A DNA stretch of 64,000 nucleotides from Ailanthus altissimus. Taxonomy: Eukaryota > Streptophyta > Magnoliopsida > Sapindales > Simaroubaceae. The stretch spans positions 575,501 through 639,500 of the forward strand of contig OX327693.1 of assembly GCA_946807835.1 (NCBI GenBank). The letters run 5' to 3'. Of this stretch, positions 39,001 to 51,418 are shown piece after piece. The notes beneath the pieces were generated by a model. The model was given only the letters and a program-made list of their open reading frames with translations. It had not been told where the DNA came from and did not search any database. Positions within the stretch are counted from its first letter, which is position 1, and the number at the start of each line of letters is the position of its first letter. The translations under genes and the position numbers were made by a program.

Positions 39001-39688
39001 ATTATATTATATTATATTATATTATATTATATTATATATTAATATTTTATTTAATAGTGTCAAAAAGTTAGCATCTATTAATATTATATATTTTTTTTAT
39101 TATTATATAATATTATATTTTTACGTTATTATATATATATATATATAAGAGATATGTGTGAGAGAATTGAAAGGGTGTGTTGTGTTTAGCCGAGAGAGGA
39201 AATAGAGAGAAAAGAGAAAGAAATGAATTGGAACCCAAAAGGAAAAAGGAAAAGAAAAAAAAAAGGAAAAAATAAATTTTTTTAGTTTTCTCTATAGTAC
39301 TAATAGAACCAATTATGAATTGTTTTAAATTTTATTTTCTATCCTTTTAAAGAAAATGAAGAAAACACACCATCTACTATTTTAGGTTTAAGAGTTAAAC
39401 CCAGTGCTGGATATGGGGCTACTGTTCTAGCTCACTAAGTTCACCATGTTAGTGACTAGAGCTGCCAGCGTTGGTCTCCATGCGGACTCTGAGAAAATAC
39501 GTGTATAACGTTACACGTTGAGGTGAATTCTCTACCCTACTAATATATTAATGCGATTAATATATTTTATTTATTGTGATTATTGCATGTTTAAACGCTT
39601 TTGCCGCGTATAATATGTATATGATACGTGTTTTAGGTAATAGACACAATTACACATGCATACACTCATATATATTAGATCTCTGACA
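36089..39688 (+). mobile_element. Solo LTR of family A in gypsy element, itself interrupted
   Basis: Begins TGTTGGGGTCAG and ends ATCTCTGACA. Flanks CTTAC (36084-36088) and CTTAA (39689-39693) form a target duplication with one mismatch. Without the nested insert (36609-38055) it is about 2.15 kb, the full family length. The gypsy integrase/chromodomain reading continues on the far side, confirming the site. A pentanucleotide ATATT array at 39003-39038 and a purine-rich tract at 39190-39275 lie in its 3' third. Confidence 0.9.
36609..38055 (+). mobile_element. Solo LTR, family B, nested in family A LTR
   Basis: Starts TGATACGATATT and ends GCCCTTATTA; flanked by GGTAT at 36604-36608 and 38056-38060. 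The uninterrupted A LTRs read ATGGGTATCCAG at this point, which proves the insertion. Length is 1447 bp. It carries a GC-rich, self-similar island at 37650-37880 (many GCGCTGGGGCG-type words) in otherwise AT-rich sequence. The open frames across the island are not conserved proteins. Confidence 0.85.
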
Positions 39689-40029
39689 CTTAACGCCTAA
39701 CATTATCACCTAAATTACCACAAATTCATGATGTGTTTCATGTTTCTATATTGTAAAAGTATATACCTGACCCTTTTCGTATTTTACATACTCAGTCAGT
39801 TGAGTTAAAGGCATACTTGACTTATGACGAGAAACCTATTCAAATAATGAACTATCATTAACAAGTACTACATAATAAAACTATTTCACTAGTTAAAGCC
39901 TTATAAAGGAATCATGTGGTGAAAAAAGTTACATGTGAGCGTGAAGATCAAATGAGAGCTTAGTATCTGCTTTTGTTTCATAGAGGTATTTAAATTTCAA
40001 AGACGAAATTCTTGCAAAGGAGGAGAAAT
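39689..40029 (+). mobile_element. Gypsy 3' end of pol with chromodomain-like tail
   Basis: With frame shifts it reads HDVFHVS-like then KYIPDPFRI near 39730-39790, YDEKPIQ near 39815-39845, VKALW/RNHVVKKVTCEREDQM near 39890-39955, and ends ISKTKFLQRR with a purine tract (AAAGGAGGAGAAAT, 40016-40029). This is the classical end of Tekay/Del chromoviruses: the integrase C-terminus with a chromodomain-like segment immediately followed by the polypurine tract. Confidence 0.8.
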
Positions 40030-41421
40030 TATAATATACGTGTTTTCCAATTATTTAATTTAAGAGTTGGTGGTAATTTGGGATTTTATTATAATAATAA
40101 AGATGGATGAGCCACCAATATTGTTCAAAGAATAGAAGCACGTGGGTATTCAACTTCTAAACGGTTTTGGAAATTATTAAATTAATAAGACTTAGTTATT
40201 TTATTTGGCAAGTGGTGGATTTTAGTTGGTTCTCATCGGCAGCACTATAATATAAATTAACTTTTAAGTAAATTTGTAATCCGAGAGAAGTAAAGAAAAA
40301 GAGAAAGAGAAAGAGAAAGAAAAGAGAAAAAGAAGAAGAAAAAGAAAGTCGAGAAGGAAAAAAAATAGAGAATGAAAAAAAAAGTAATAATATAGGAAAT
40401 TTTATGAATTAGTTTGGGTAGTTAGATTTATCAATAGTGATTCAGTAAGTAATATTTTTATAATATTAAAATATTTATAATACATATCGGTACTAATAAT
40501 ATATTTGTATACCCTATGTTATAGATGAAGTACCAATAGTTGATAAATTTCAAGATTTAAAATTAGCTCAAGATTAGCTTATTTTTTTGAGTATATAACT
40601 ATATATATTTTATATATTTTTAATACAACAGTTTATGATTAAATTACACATTATCAGATTTAATCATAATTTATTTTAGATAGATAAATATTTATGCTAT
40701 TTAGTATATTCATAAATATTTTTAAAATTTATTTTAGTATAGCCTATGATTATGTTTAGTACAAAAATATTTATTTAAGAATAATTAAACTTCTATGATA
40801 TTATATAATAGTAGTTTTTGAGCCATCATATGCACACCCTCTCATTTAGTGTAGTTACTTTGTGCATGCATTAGACCAGTTTAATTTGCTCTGCTCGAAC
40901 GATGTAGCAGTTCGCCGGATTAGACTAGCGTAGATCTCCTGCTCCACCTGTGCGTGAGTTACTCTGTCAGGTTAGATCAGCTTTTTTCGGGTATAAATTT
41001 AGTGTGATTTTCAATACACATATAGTATACATTTATTCTCAGTATTATATTATAGCATAGATTTCATAATAGCTTATACTTTTAGATTTTCAGATTCTAA
41101 ATATTATGTTATAATTCAAACTTCAATATAGATCTTATGACAGTTTATTTTTTAGTATAAGTTTTATGATTTAAAATACACAGTTTTATAATTATTTTAT
41201 ATTACATATTTCTACATACATTATTTATAGTATTATTTATTATTTAAATTATTAGTAGAAGATATTATTTATAGTACGTATAACGTATATAATAATTTTG
41301 TATTATGTTCACTCACTGAATTACAAATTTACTTATTTTTCTATTTTTTTAATTTTTTAGATTGTCACAAAGACATCGTGTAGTGTGATTGTACTTCATA
41401 TTTGGAGGTTTGGCCATTACA
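40030..41421 (+). mobile_element. Gypsy 3' LTR
   Basis: Starts TATAATATACG directly after the polypurine tract (TGTAAT expected) and most likely ends at GGCCATTACA, giving about 1.39 kb. It includes an AGAAAG-type microsatellite at 40287-40350 and a GC-richer patch at 40880-40985. The 5' LTR is not in the window, so the 3' boundary rests only on the TGTAAT/ATTACA pairing. Confidence 0.55.
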
Positions 41422-42315
41422 CACATAATTACATGAGTGTTTCAATCTATATATTTGTATATCTTTATGTATATTAGAGTACACGTATATATTTTTGTTT
41501 AGACACGTAGTCTCATTGTATCAAATATAATGAGTAAAAAATATGTCAATCTCATGTTATCGCAAAATTTACCTCGAATCTAAAAAAAGATTCGGATCGA
41601 ATTCTGTCATAAAATATAAGAGTTCTCCTATGGCCATGGTTTTGCTTATGAAAGAGAAATGAAAGGAATCAAGATCATCAAGGTGAACTAATGTGGATGG
41701 AATTTTCATTCCTTCGTAAAGTTTACTAACGTGGTTGTTTAGTTCAGTTAAATAGTGATTAAAAAGATATGAATTCATTTTAGTCTTCTTGTACTAAAAC
41801 TCCTGTTTAAATCGAACTTCGAATATAAATTATATGTGAAATTATGTTTCTAATCCCTTCCTGTCTTCTAGCGCTATCTTCGACCCACTCATAGAGACCA
41901 CAAGTCAAGAGAATGAGTACTTCCCTGTAAAATAAGAATAGAATTGAATCTTTTTCACTGACAAATGGGCGGGCTCTCTTTATGTCTTTTATCCATAAAA
42001 TTAAAATATTGGGCTATATGTGTTGCACAGATTAAATATATGTATATGTATATATATCACATTTTTAAGATTTAGTTACCTACCACTGTTGTTTTTTTAA
42101 AAAAAAAAGGAAAATTGGGTAAACTTCAATAGAGAGAGAGAAATTTTATTAAAAGACAAAGAAAGTAAACTTAATCAAGATGAATTTATTGAGTCTTACC
42201 CTCTCGTGTAATATAAGAAAAAACAAGAGGATTTAAATAGCTAATTCAACAACTATTGCATATGAAAATAATGATATCAAATAAAATACACTCATAAAGA
42301 CAAAGCTAGCCAAAA
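41422..42315. other. Intergenic, downstream of the receptor kinase
   Basis: Includes an open frame of 69 codons on the minus strand near 41569-41778 without recognisable motif. About 42120-42315 is likely the 3' untranslated region of the receptor-kinase gene: the part near 42245-42315 is conserved in the paralogous remnant at 50390-50460. No terminator assigned. Confidence 0.45.
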
Positions 42316-45300
42316 TTATAATAGTTGACAGACTGTTTTCATGGTTGGTCTAGATTCTGGACTCTCTTGTAAGCATGACAAGGCTATTTTCAAAACAGAT
42401 GTTAGTTTGCTCCGGTTGTTGAACGAGGGAGGTGAAGGCCGAGGATCCAAAATTTGATGAAGTGCTATGCTTATGTTGGAAGATGAAGATGGGAAAGAGG
42501 AAAAAAAGTCTCTTGGATGGTTTCCCTTGATCACTTCTAATGCTAGAACTCCAAAGCTGTAGACATCACATTTCTCAGTGATCTTCATTGTGTAAGCAAG
42601 CTCTGCATGGTCAAAGCAAATATTATTATATATTTATTACTTGTGCTCCATGTAACTATAATAATAAAGCCATCCATATTTTATTCATATCTGTGCCTTA
42701 CCTGAGACAAATTAAAGTTCTTATACTAGTTTTTTAACCACCCACGTGTGTAACAACATCTTTAAAAATGGGATATAATCGTGACATAATATTTTTAAAA
42801 GAAATGAAGAAACCATTTAAAAAAGAATAATCGGGTGTTTCTTTAAGTTATTTGAATGTTTTAGATCAATTGCATAGTTGCATTGTTTTAAGAATTCTAA
42901 CAAAAAAATGAAATATTTTTTAGATAGCAAGGAATGAATAAACAAACCTGGTGCAACATATCCATACGTTCCTGCAAGTTGACTCCAATTAGATGAGTCT
43001 GGCTTGAGAAACTTAGCAGTTCCAAAATCTGAAACATGAGCTTCATATTCCAAATCAAGCAATACATTCTTGCTTGATATGTCTCTATGGACAATTGGTG
43101 GAAAACAATCATGATGAATGTATGACAATGCATTAGCTACTCCCTTTATGACATTCATTCTCCTACTCCATTCCAATTCTTTTGCTGTTGCGTCATTGCT
43201 CAGAACTGTGGCCAAACTACCCCTTTCAAGATATTCATAAACTAGAAACGAATGTCGAACATGTGAACAGAAACCATAAAATTTCACAATATTTCGATGG
43301 CGTATCTCTATCAATGCCCGAATTTCGTTCAAAAATTCACGTTGATTTTCCATCTCACTTGCAAGTGGTAAGTGGAATTTCTTTACTGCTATAATATCCC
43401 CAGATGGTAGCTCTGCTTTGTAAACACTTCCTTGTCCACCATTTCGAATGCAATAATTTACATCAAAATCATTTGTTGCTCGGATGATTTCTTCATACAT
43501 AAGTTTCCCTTCAAAATTTAATATCGAAAGCAATCCTCGAGGGCTTGTAGAGCTACTTTGACGTTCTTCTGAGTATCTTTTTCTTCTTCCAAAAATGAAG
43601 AATACTACAATCATCACAATTGAAACACTAAGTGCTCCTATAATAGGGAGCACAATTACATACCATTTCCTTTTTAAGGCCTTTTTGTGTGATGTCAAAC
43701 CTTTACAAGATGGCAATCTTTTAATGTCTCCGCATAATCCTTTGTTCCCTTGTATTGCTTCAATTGGAGCATTTTTGAAAGCTGTACTATTAGGAATTTG
43801 ACCCTGTAATTCATTGTAGGATATGTCCACGGATGACAAGCCATGCATTCCTTCAAAGCAAATTGGAATGAAACCAGAAAAGTTATTGTTTGAAATGTTG
43901 AGCTTCTCCAAGCTTTCCATATTGCAAATTTGAAAGGGTATTTTACTTTCAAAAAAGTTGTGACTCAAATCTAACTCTGAAAGATGAACAAGCTTTCCCA
44001 ATTCAATTGGAAACTCCTGGCGAAATTGGTTATTGCTCAAGTTCAAATAGTGTAATTTCACGAAGAAGCCTAGACTTTTAGGGGTAAAGTTGCTCAATCT
44101 GTTAGCAGACAAGTCCAGGTACTGAAGTTCAATGAGTGAGCCAAGTTCCTGAGGTAGATCTCCAGAAAGTTCATTCCCTCTCAAAATGAGTTTGCTAAGA
44201 GAATTTAACTTTCCAAGTTCTTTTGGAATCTCCCCAACTACATTATTTAAAGACAAATCAAGTTCTTGTAGTTGAGATGAGTTTCCAATCTCAGGTGGTA
44301 TACTCCCACTAATATTATTCATGAAAAAATTTAAGCTACTTAATTGTGGGCATTTTCCCCAATTAGATGTTATTTCTCCATAAAACATGTTATGGCTGGG
44401 ATCTAAAAAAGTCAGATTTGGGTAGATGCCAAAATCTTCGGATATATTTCCACTTAGATTATTTTGATTTAGACGTAAACTAACTAGGCTTGTGCAATTT
44501 CTCAAATATTTAGGGATTGGACCTTGGAAATGGTTATAACTAATAGAAAATACCTCCAATGATCCACTTTGGCAAATATTCTGGGGTAAATAACCAGTAA
44601 ACTGGTTGTAACCTAATGCTAGGCCAGTCATCATCATCAAATTTCCTATTTGCTGAGGGATAGAACCTGAAAGTGTGTTCCTAACAAGGGATATAATTGT
44701 TAAGTTCCTCAAGTTTCCTATTTCATCAGGAATGGGACCAGAAAGATCATTTCCAGCAAGAGATAAAATACTTAAATTAGTTAAATTACCTAATGAATGT
44801 GGAATGTAACCCTTAAGTTGATTTGCAGGCAACATTAAAATCCAAAGGGACTTCATGTTTCCAATGTTTGGAGGAATAGAACCAGAAAGTGAATTATTAT
44901 GAAGAAACAAACGAATCAAGTTGGTTAAATTACCAATAGAAGGAGGGATTAGACCGTCCAAATTATTAGAATACAAGAGAAGGTGCTTAAGAGAGCTTAA
45001 CTGACCGACTTCTTGCGGAATTGAGCCATTTAACTCAGAATTCTCAGAAATGCGAAGGAGTTCAAGACAAGTTAGAAGGCCAATTTCTTGCGGTATTTTC
45101 CCAGAAAATTGATTATTTGACAAATTAAGATGCACAAGATTTGAAAGGTTAGCAATTTGAGGCGGGATGATACCAAAGAATTGATTGAAGCTGAGATCAA
45201 GATATGCAAGATAAGGAAACGATAAGAATGATAACTCATGAAGCGTACCTTTTAAACCTATACTTGTCAGGTTAATACTTATGACTCGTTCAGAAAGACT

Positions 45301-45564
45301 GCAATTAATTCCAGACCAAGCACAGGGGCTTGTTTTGGCTTTGGACGAGGCATTAACAAACCATGACTGGAGGAGAGAACGGTTTTGGTATTGATCAAGG
45401 CTTGTTTTCCATTTGAGAAGAGCTTGAGCTTCATCAGTAGAATAAGACAAAACAGTCATTGAAAAATTTAAAACAAAAGAGGGGATCAAGGAAACAAGTG
45501 ATAACACTATTAAATTAACATTTAAGGTTGACCGCTCCATTGACGAAGAAGCTGCAAAGATCAA
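42316..45564 (-). CDS. LRR receptor-like kinase, MIK2-like (LRR-XI/XII type)
   Basis: Plasma-membrane receptor kinase. Exon 1 45564-42948, intron 42947-42603 (GT-AG, phase 1, 345 bp), exon 2 42602-42316: 967 aa, normal for the family. The start could also be the second Met at 45540. Domains: signal peptide (hydrophobic to about residue 40); LRR N-terminal cap DEAQALLKWK...SPCAWSGINCS; about 20 plant-type LRRs (LxxLxLxxNxxxGxIPxxIG) to about residue 600; transmembrane segment near 632-655 (VLPIIGALSVSIVMIVVFFIF) with a basic stop (GRRKR); kinase domain with NGGQGSVYKA, AVKK lysine, HRDISSKN (RD type), DFGTAKFL and the intron-spanning GTYGYVAPE/LAYTMK. Oddities: the first Gly of the P-loop is Arg (IRNGGQGSV), and the protein stops soon after the last kinase helix (TVCQLL). 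The intron position in the APE motif is usual for this clade. All main catalytic residues are present, so a working kinase is likely. The ligand cannot be inferred. Paralogous debris lies at 46.4 and 50.4-55.5 kb. Confidence 0.93.
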
Positions 45565-45661
45565 TTAGCCAAAAGCAACTGAAAACTCAAGTACTGAACT
45601 GAAATTGAAAAGAAATATCTAAACATTCCTGATGATGTGTTGAAGAATGACAATAAGAGCC

Positions 45662-45672
45662 AAATTTATAGA
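45662..45672 (-). promoter_or_regulatory. TATA box of the receptor kinase gene
   Basis: Minus-strand TCTATAAATTT about 100-120 nt upstream of the start codon gives a short leader of about 70-90 nt. The surrounding 90 bp is duplicated at 46485-46560, where this element has changed to CTAAAAATTCG. Confidence 0.6.
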
Positions 45673-46430
45673 AACACACGTAAGACCAAATGAGCGGATG
45701 GCGTTTAAGTCAATAACTCCTATACTTTCAAAGTGTAGCATTTCTAAATCAAGGTGTCAGGACTTGTCAAGTAGACTTGTCGTCAATCTAAAACTTCGTC
45801 AAAGAAAAAAAAGCAATAACAATTTATTAGAAGTAACATTTTTTCTTAGATAAAAAATCTGTGAAAACAATAATGTACAATTTAGAATAAGAATAAAATC
45901 TAATTAAAAATAGAATAGAATAGGATGAATAGAACTTGTAAAATTTACATTGTGATGATAATTAGCTTCATTTGGCTTGATTAGTGAACTCAAAAATAGT
46001 TGCATAGCAAAGAAAAAGTTATTAATACTTGGAAAATTAAATTTGATACTTTTATTAGAGTTTTAGAAGGAATATGAAAGGTCCTAATTTTGGCTTTAGA
46101 TTGAGAGTTTGTTGGCTTTTATTAGAGTAGTGTAAGGAATGTAAATTTTTTTATTTTTCACATTGGAAATTTATCTAGGACTAGAAGAAGATAATTATTA
46201 AGGAAATTTCTTTGAAAGATGGCAACATTTATGACAATTTTTGACTTTAAATTAAAAAATAATAACATTTTTTTTATTTCCCTTCTAAAAAATAAATTTT
46301 CTGATAAGACTGTTTGTAAGGCTGTCTATACAGATTCAAGCACACATCAACCCATAAAAGCTAACCCACAGCAAGTATATGCAGACCACAAGAGCCTATT
46401 CTAAGTCTTGCTGTCAAGGACTCTAAACAA

Positions 46431-46563
46431 TGATGTACTGAATTGAAATTACAAAGATCATTTAAATCTATTTAATGAAGCAGACTGAGAGCCGAATTTT
46501 TAGAAACGCAGAGAGACCAAATGAGTGAATGGCGTTTAAGTCAACAAATTCGATGCCAAAAAT
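46431..46563 (-). pseudogene. Duplicated promoter/leader of the receptor kinase
   Basis: Matches 45620-45745 (shared blocks GTACTGAATTGAAATT, GAGCC-AATTT, and AGACCAAATGAG followed by GGCGTTTAAGTCAA). No kinase or LRR coding sequence follows in the right direction, since 46431 runs instead toward the live gene's promoter. This is therefore an orphan 5' end left by loss of a tandem copy, with a decayed TATA element. Confidence 0.7.
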
Positions 46564-47530
46564 TCTAAGTGAGTTAATAGCGTTTAATGTTGACTAAATA
46601 AGTCAAATCGGTTGGTTTATTTCTATTCTGTTCAATCAAATCAATCTTTGTATCAAAAAACAAAAACAATTGATTTCATGAAAATTTTAAAGAATAAGAC
46701 CAGACTTCTCAAATGGTACCTGTCTCAAGTAAATTTAAATTATTATTTAAAAAATATAACATTACTCAATTTATTGAGATTGTGAAAAGAGAAATGAAAA
46801 GAAATTCCTTAAGATTCATTTATAAATTTTGTGCTCTAATATGATCTTTGATATATTAATTTTTAAATAGTATTATACACTTATTAAAACAATAAAAATT
46901 AAAAAATTAATAATTATTTTATATGTGATCATTGTTATTGATTGTATTTTAGTTGAGTTACAAAATTTACATCAAAAACTCTGTAAGCCCAGTGCTATTC
47001 TTATAAAAGTATTATTTTGTCATTGTTTTTATCATTATACTCGTATGTACGTTTTAAAAAAAATAATTATATGTATAAATTAATTTATTAATATATATTT
47101 TTTTACATTTTCTAGAATAAATACAAGTGATAATTACTTCAAATAATAAATTAAAATTGGTAGAATTTATTTTTTTATAGTTTTATTTTATATCTCCTAT
47201 TAATTGTAAATCATGGAATAAATCATATAGTATTTGATAATAAGTAATGTTGAACCAGTAGTTTAAAAAGCTGTTTTAGCCCTTCTAATAGAATATAAAA
47301 TGTCATTGATTCATTGGACCAACAAAGAACTAACTAATTTTTGTTAATGAAAACAACCGAGTTTAACAAACTGAAGTGAGAGTACTATTACATTAATATT
47401 TAGGGCTGAGCATTGCATTGATTATAATAGACCAAGAAACCAGAAAAGAAAGAAAAAGCAAAAACTTAAGTGAATTGAAAATGAAAAGTTCATTTGATTA
47501 GGGTTCAAAACGTAATCTAAGACAATTTTG
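46564..47530. other. Intergenic, AT-rich
   Basis: No ORF, motif or repeat recognised between the orphan promoter and the CACTA-like repeat. Confidence 0.4.
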
Positions 47531-47860
47531 ATGTACTCATTACTATAAAAATGATTTTTACTAACGCTAAGTTAGCATTAATGAATAATTTTATTGACAC
47601 TATTTTATAATGTCAGTATTACTTGAGCCAAAAATTTATTAGATAGTGTCAATAAATCGCGGATATCATAATATTAGTAAATTATTGACACTATTATATC
47701 TGTGAATAGCTGTCACCTTAGTATCAAAAAATTATTATTATTATGGTATCAATGAATCACTAATACTATGGTATTAATGAATATATGATATTATAATATC
47801 AGTAAATCATTGACATTATAGTATCAGAGAGTTATTGTTATTATAGTGCTAAAAATTAAA
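47531..47860 (+). mobile_element. CACTA-like element end, copy 1
   Basis: Starts ACTATAAAAATGATTTTTACTAACG, recalling the CACTACAAGAAAA tips of CACTA transposons, followed by a ladder of about ten variants of ATTGACACTATAGTATCA-type words, as subterminal repeats of such elements do. The same start and ladder occur at 55503-55740. No transposase; 3' end and 3-bp target duplication not found. Confidence 0.5.
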
Positions 47861-50389
47861 TTAAATAATATCAATTTTAATTTAATTTATTTTTTTAATG
47901 ATTTAAAATTTGAATTATTAGAGTAAAATTTTAAATTTGTTTTTAAACTAAAAATTTATACATAAATATCATATCTAAAATATCAATTTTATTTATTTAT
48001 TTAAATAAATAAAACTACAATAATTTTATTTATTAATCATTAAAGCATTCAAATTATATTTTATAAACAATATAAAACATCTCAAACTCCATCTTAAAAA
48101 ATTAAAATAGCTTCTTAAGCAAATCTAAATGCGCCAAGTGAAGTAAATCAGTCTGCATTTGTGTGTTCTAACGTATATCTACTTGTGTAGCTGATGTCAC
48201 ACCAGAGATCTGTAACAATTTTTTAAAACTTATAAAATTTAATTTACCAATGACGAATGGGTATTAAAAAAAAACTCTATGGGGTAATAACATTTGGGTC
48301 TGTAGCGTTTTATGTTTCTGATGTTTTTTTTTTAAATTCGTTTTAATTCCTGTCTCTTTATTTTATTTTCTTAAACTAAAAATTATCCACAATTTGCAAA
48401 AAATTTATCCTTAGGTTGTTTGCTTAAAATTATCACACAAACTTCCTTTTTTTCTTTCTTTTTGAGGAATTACAGAAAAAATTTAATTTATAATACATAA
48501 AGATGTAAAACACTAAATAAATTTTCTCTCTTTTATCCAAAAAATTTACAAATTTTACAATGGTAAGAATATCCAAAATTTAATAATAATATACCAATTT
48601 TATAATCAAGATTAGGCTTAGTTTCAGTTGGTAATTCTAATCCAAACAAAAATATATAGACAAATTGAGAAAGATAAAATTAGTAAATTCAGATAATGTA
48701 CTGTGTTATATTTTATTTGTGCTCCAATTAGAACAAGTAGTTGGTGGTATTGATAATGTTCATATCATACTCTATAAATAAAGAAGGAAAGTACCATCCA
48801 TTTAACAGTTGGTGTTTACTTGGTTGATAGAAACAACTGAATGATTTTTGCTACGACAAGAAACATAAGTTTAATCAAATAAATTGTTTGTGCGTAGAGA
48901 TATCAAACAATAAATTGCTACATTATTAGAATTTATTCAATCATATATGTGTATTAGACATCACTTACTATCAATCATGTTGTATTAATATTTTGCCAAA
49001 TTGGTTTAAATTTAGTTTGTTGAGGTAGATAAATATGAGTTTGATTTCATATTGTAAAAAATGAATGGAAATAAAATCGATCTGTTAAGTTTTTTCTCAA
49101 AAAAATAATCATATTTTTGAATATGAATCAAATAGAATTTAAGAATAGGTTTTGGACCAAATTAAATATAATTTTAATTTTTGGTTCAATTTGATAATGA
49201 ATTAAAATTCATTGAATCAAAATAAATTTGATTTAAAAAAATAAAAACAAATTAATCAATTTTTGTTATATTGCGTTACATTGTAAATCAAAAGAAATTT
49301 TTTTATAACTTATATTGTGTGCTCAACAAATCATACAAAATCCAACTGTACATGAATTATATTGTATAGTATTAACATAACTTTGCACTTCTAATTTAGA
49401 TTCTATTTTTAATTTATAATTATTAGATAAATTGTTCAATTTAAAATTTTAAGTTATCAAGTAAAAATACAATATCAATATTAAAGATAAATTTTAATAA
49501 TAATTTTAGTTAAAATCTAAAAGTAAACTCCCTAGATATCTCAATCCAATTCATTCATGACCATAAATATTTTAGGTGAAGAGTCCACTAATCCCCATTT
49601 CCTTGGACACTTTTAGATGTAAACAAGTGAGACAAAACTCTCGTTCAAGTGATAAATAAAGAGGCAAACCAAACAACCCAATCAATTCTCTTCCATGAAA
49701 TTTGCTCTATGATATTCATTAATTCATTCAAAATTCCAATAATAATGGAATGTAAACAAAATTTTAATCCAAACTTTTGGTTTAAATAATGTAAAGCTGT
49801 AAAAATTATTATTTTCACATCAATCATGATTCCTTCTGTCAATTATTGCATTAACAACGTTGAAATTAAAATAAAGAAAAAAAAATTAAACCAGCTTTTG
49901 GTCTAAATATAATATTAAATGAACCCACAAAGTACAGAGATATTTTAATTTTTAAAAGGAAATTAAAAATCCAAAATTATTGGAATATATAAATAATTTT
50001 TTGTTAAATGATGGCTAACGTAAAATTACAAAAAAAAATATCCCAAAAAATTATTAAAAAAAATGAAAGAAAGAAAGAAGGAAAGAGAGGGCATGTGTTC
50101 TTTTACACACATATATGTGCACATGAATTAATGTAGGCCCATAATTCGTCTAATCACTGAAACCACAGAGGGACGAAAAAAGATCAAACAAAAGAAAGAA
50201 AAACATAAAAATGGTTATTTGAAAAAATTGAATAAAATAGAATAATTTATTTTTTAGATAAACTGAATAATGTAGGCACTTTATTTTAAAAAATTGAATG
50301 AAGTAAGCACTTTATTTTTATTTTTATCTTTTAGACAAATTTTGACCAAAAGGGAAGAATTTATTTACAAAGGATTACATAGCTAAATC
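47861..50389. other. Intergenic, AT-rich
   Basis: No gene, LTR ends or tandem array identified. A purine-rich GAAAGAAAGAAAGAAGGAAAG tract lies at about 50065-50090. Short open frames (for example minus strand near 49645-49842) lack motifs. Confidence 0.4.
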
Positions 50390-50588
50390 ATCATCTAGTA
50401 ATGCATATGAGAAAATTGAAATCAAAGAAAATACACTCAGTAAAGACTTATAGCTGGTTAAATCTACAGCAGTTGACAAACTATTTGCATGGTTGGTCTA
50501 CAATTTGGACTCTCTTCTAAGCATTAAAAAGGCAACCTCCATGGTTAATATCAGTTTCCCTTGAACGTTCAAACGAGGAAAGTAGAGT
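50390..50588 (-). pseudogene. Receptor-kinase pseudogene, 3' part (exon 2 end and 3' UTR)
   Basis: On the minus strand, 50588-50500 matches the last coding part of exon 2 of the intact kinase (42440-42340: the region of CLQESPESRPTMKTV), and 50460-50390 matches its 3' untranslated sequence (42315-42245). The other half of the same exon is at 55393-55500. About 95 bp of exon between the two halves is missing. Copia D occupies the gap. Confidence 0.75.
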
Positions 50589-51418
50589 ACAAAAAAATAA
50601 ATGAAATAATTTTTTCTTTAATTAATTTTTAGATCAAATATTTTTAATATTAAAACTTAAGAGTATATTTTAAATAAATAAGTATAAAATCAAATGTTAT
50701 CGCTGAGTGCCACAGTGCTAAGAGCTAGCACCATAGCACTTAGTTAAGCAAGTGCCCAATATTATTGTTAGGAGTTGCGGCGTTGAGGATGAGCATTGTG
50801 GTGCCCAAAGTTAAGTTTGATGACTCTCTAAAGAGTTATCTACCCCTTCCATATGGTGTGATCTTTCAAAAAGATATTGTGTCTCTCTAGAGAGACACTT
50901 AAAACTGTATAAATACTATAGACACAATTGAAATAAGGATGAACTTCATTTTTCAATCTTTGATTCAAAATTTTCTTTTATCAATCATTTTTTAGTTTGA
51001 CACTTATAGTCCAAGGAAAGTTTTTGGTCTGCCCCGAAAACTTTCTCATAAGTCATTAAATCTTGAAACTATCCTACTAATAAATCTATTTACACATTTG
51101 ATTATAATTAAAGTGGGGGCAGAAATAGTTTAAGGATAGTACATTACACGCATTGACTTTAAACTTTGTTTAATTGTAGGCTTGTGTATTTTCCATGTAC
51201 ATAACCATATTTTTTCAATATTTAATTACGTTTTAAGTGTATTTTTTATTTATATATAACAACCTAGTTTATTTTTTTCCTTTTTCAACATTAGAATAAT
51301 GTTTATGAACAGTAGCCTTTTATATACAAAGTTTACTCTTTATATATGATTACCTAGATATAAGCCTTATACATGATTTTTGTCCAAATTATTTTTTCTC
51401 ATTCTCTCAATTTTTTTA
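50589..51418 (+). mobile_element. Copia D 5' LTR (with extra internal block)
   Basis: Ends matching the 3' LTR: 50600-50655 pairs with 55165-55225 and 51238-51418 pairs with 55230-55391. A block of about 580 bp (50656-51237), including a GC-richer island at 50700-50815, is absent from the 3' LTR. A primer-binding site TGTATCAGAGCC follows at 51420. The block may be a nested insertion in the 5' LTR or a deletion from the 3' LTR; neither ends with a clear target duplication. Confidence 0.65.

Noticed and set aside
39003..39038. Regular ATATT array considered as a CRISPR-like or satellite array
   Set aside because: It is a simple pentanucleotide microsatellite with no spacers, inside an LTR.
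41569..41778. 69-codon ORF downstream of the receptor kinase
   Set aside because: No motif or similarity that I recognise; length is within chance for AT-rich DNA on the minus strand.
43182..43952. Several ORFs on the plus strand and other frames over the receptor-kinase exon
   Set aside because: Shadows of the long LRR-kinase reading frame.
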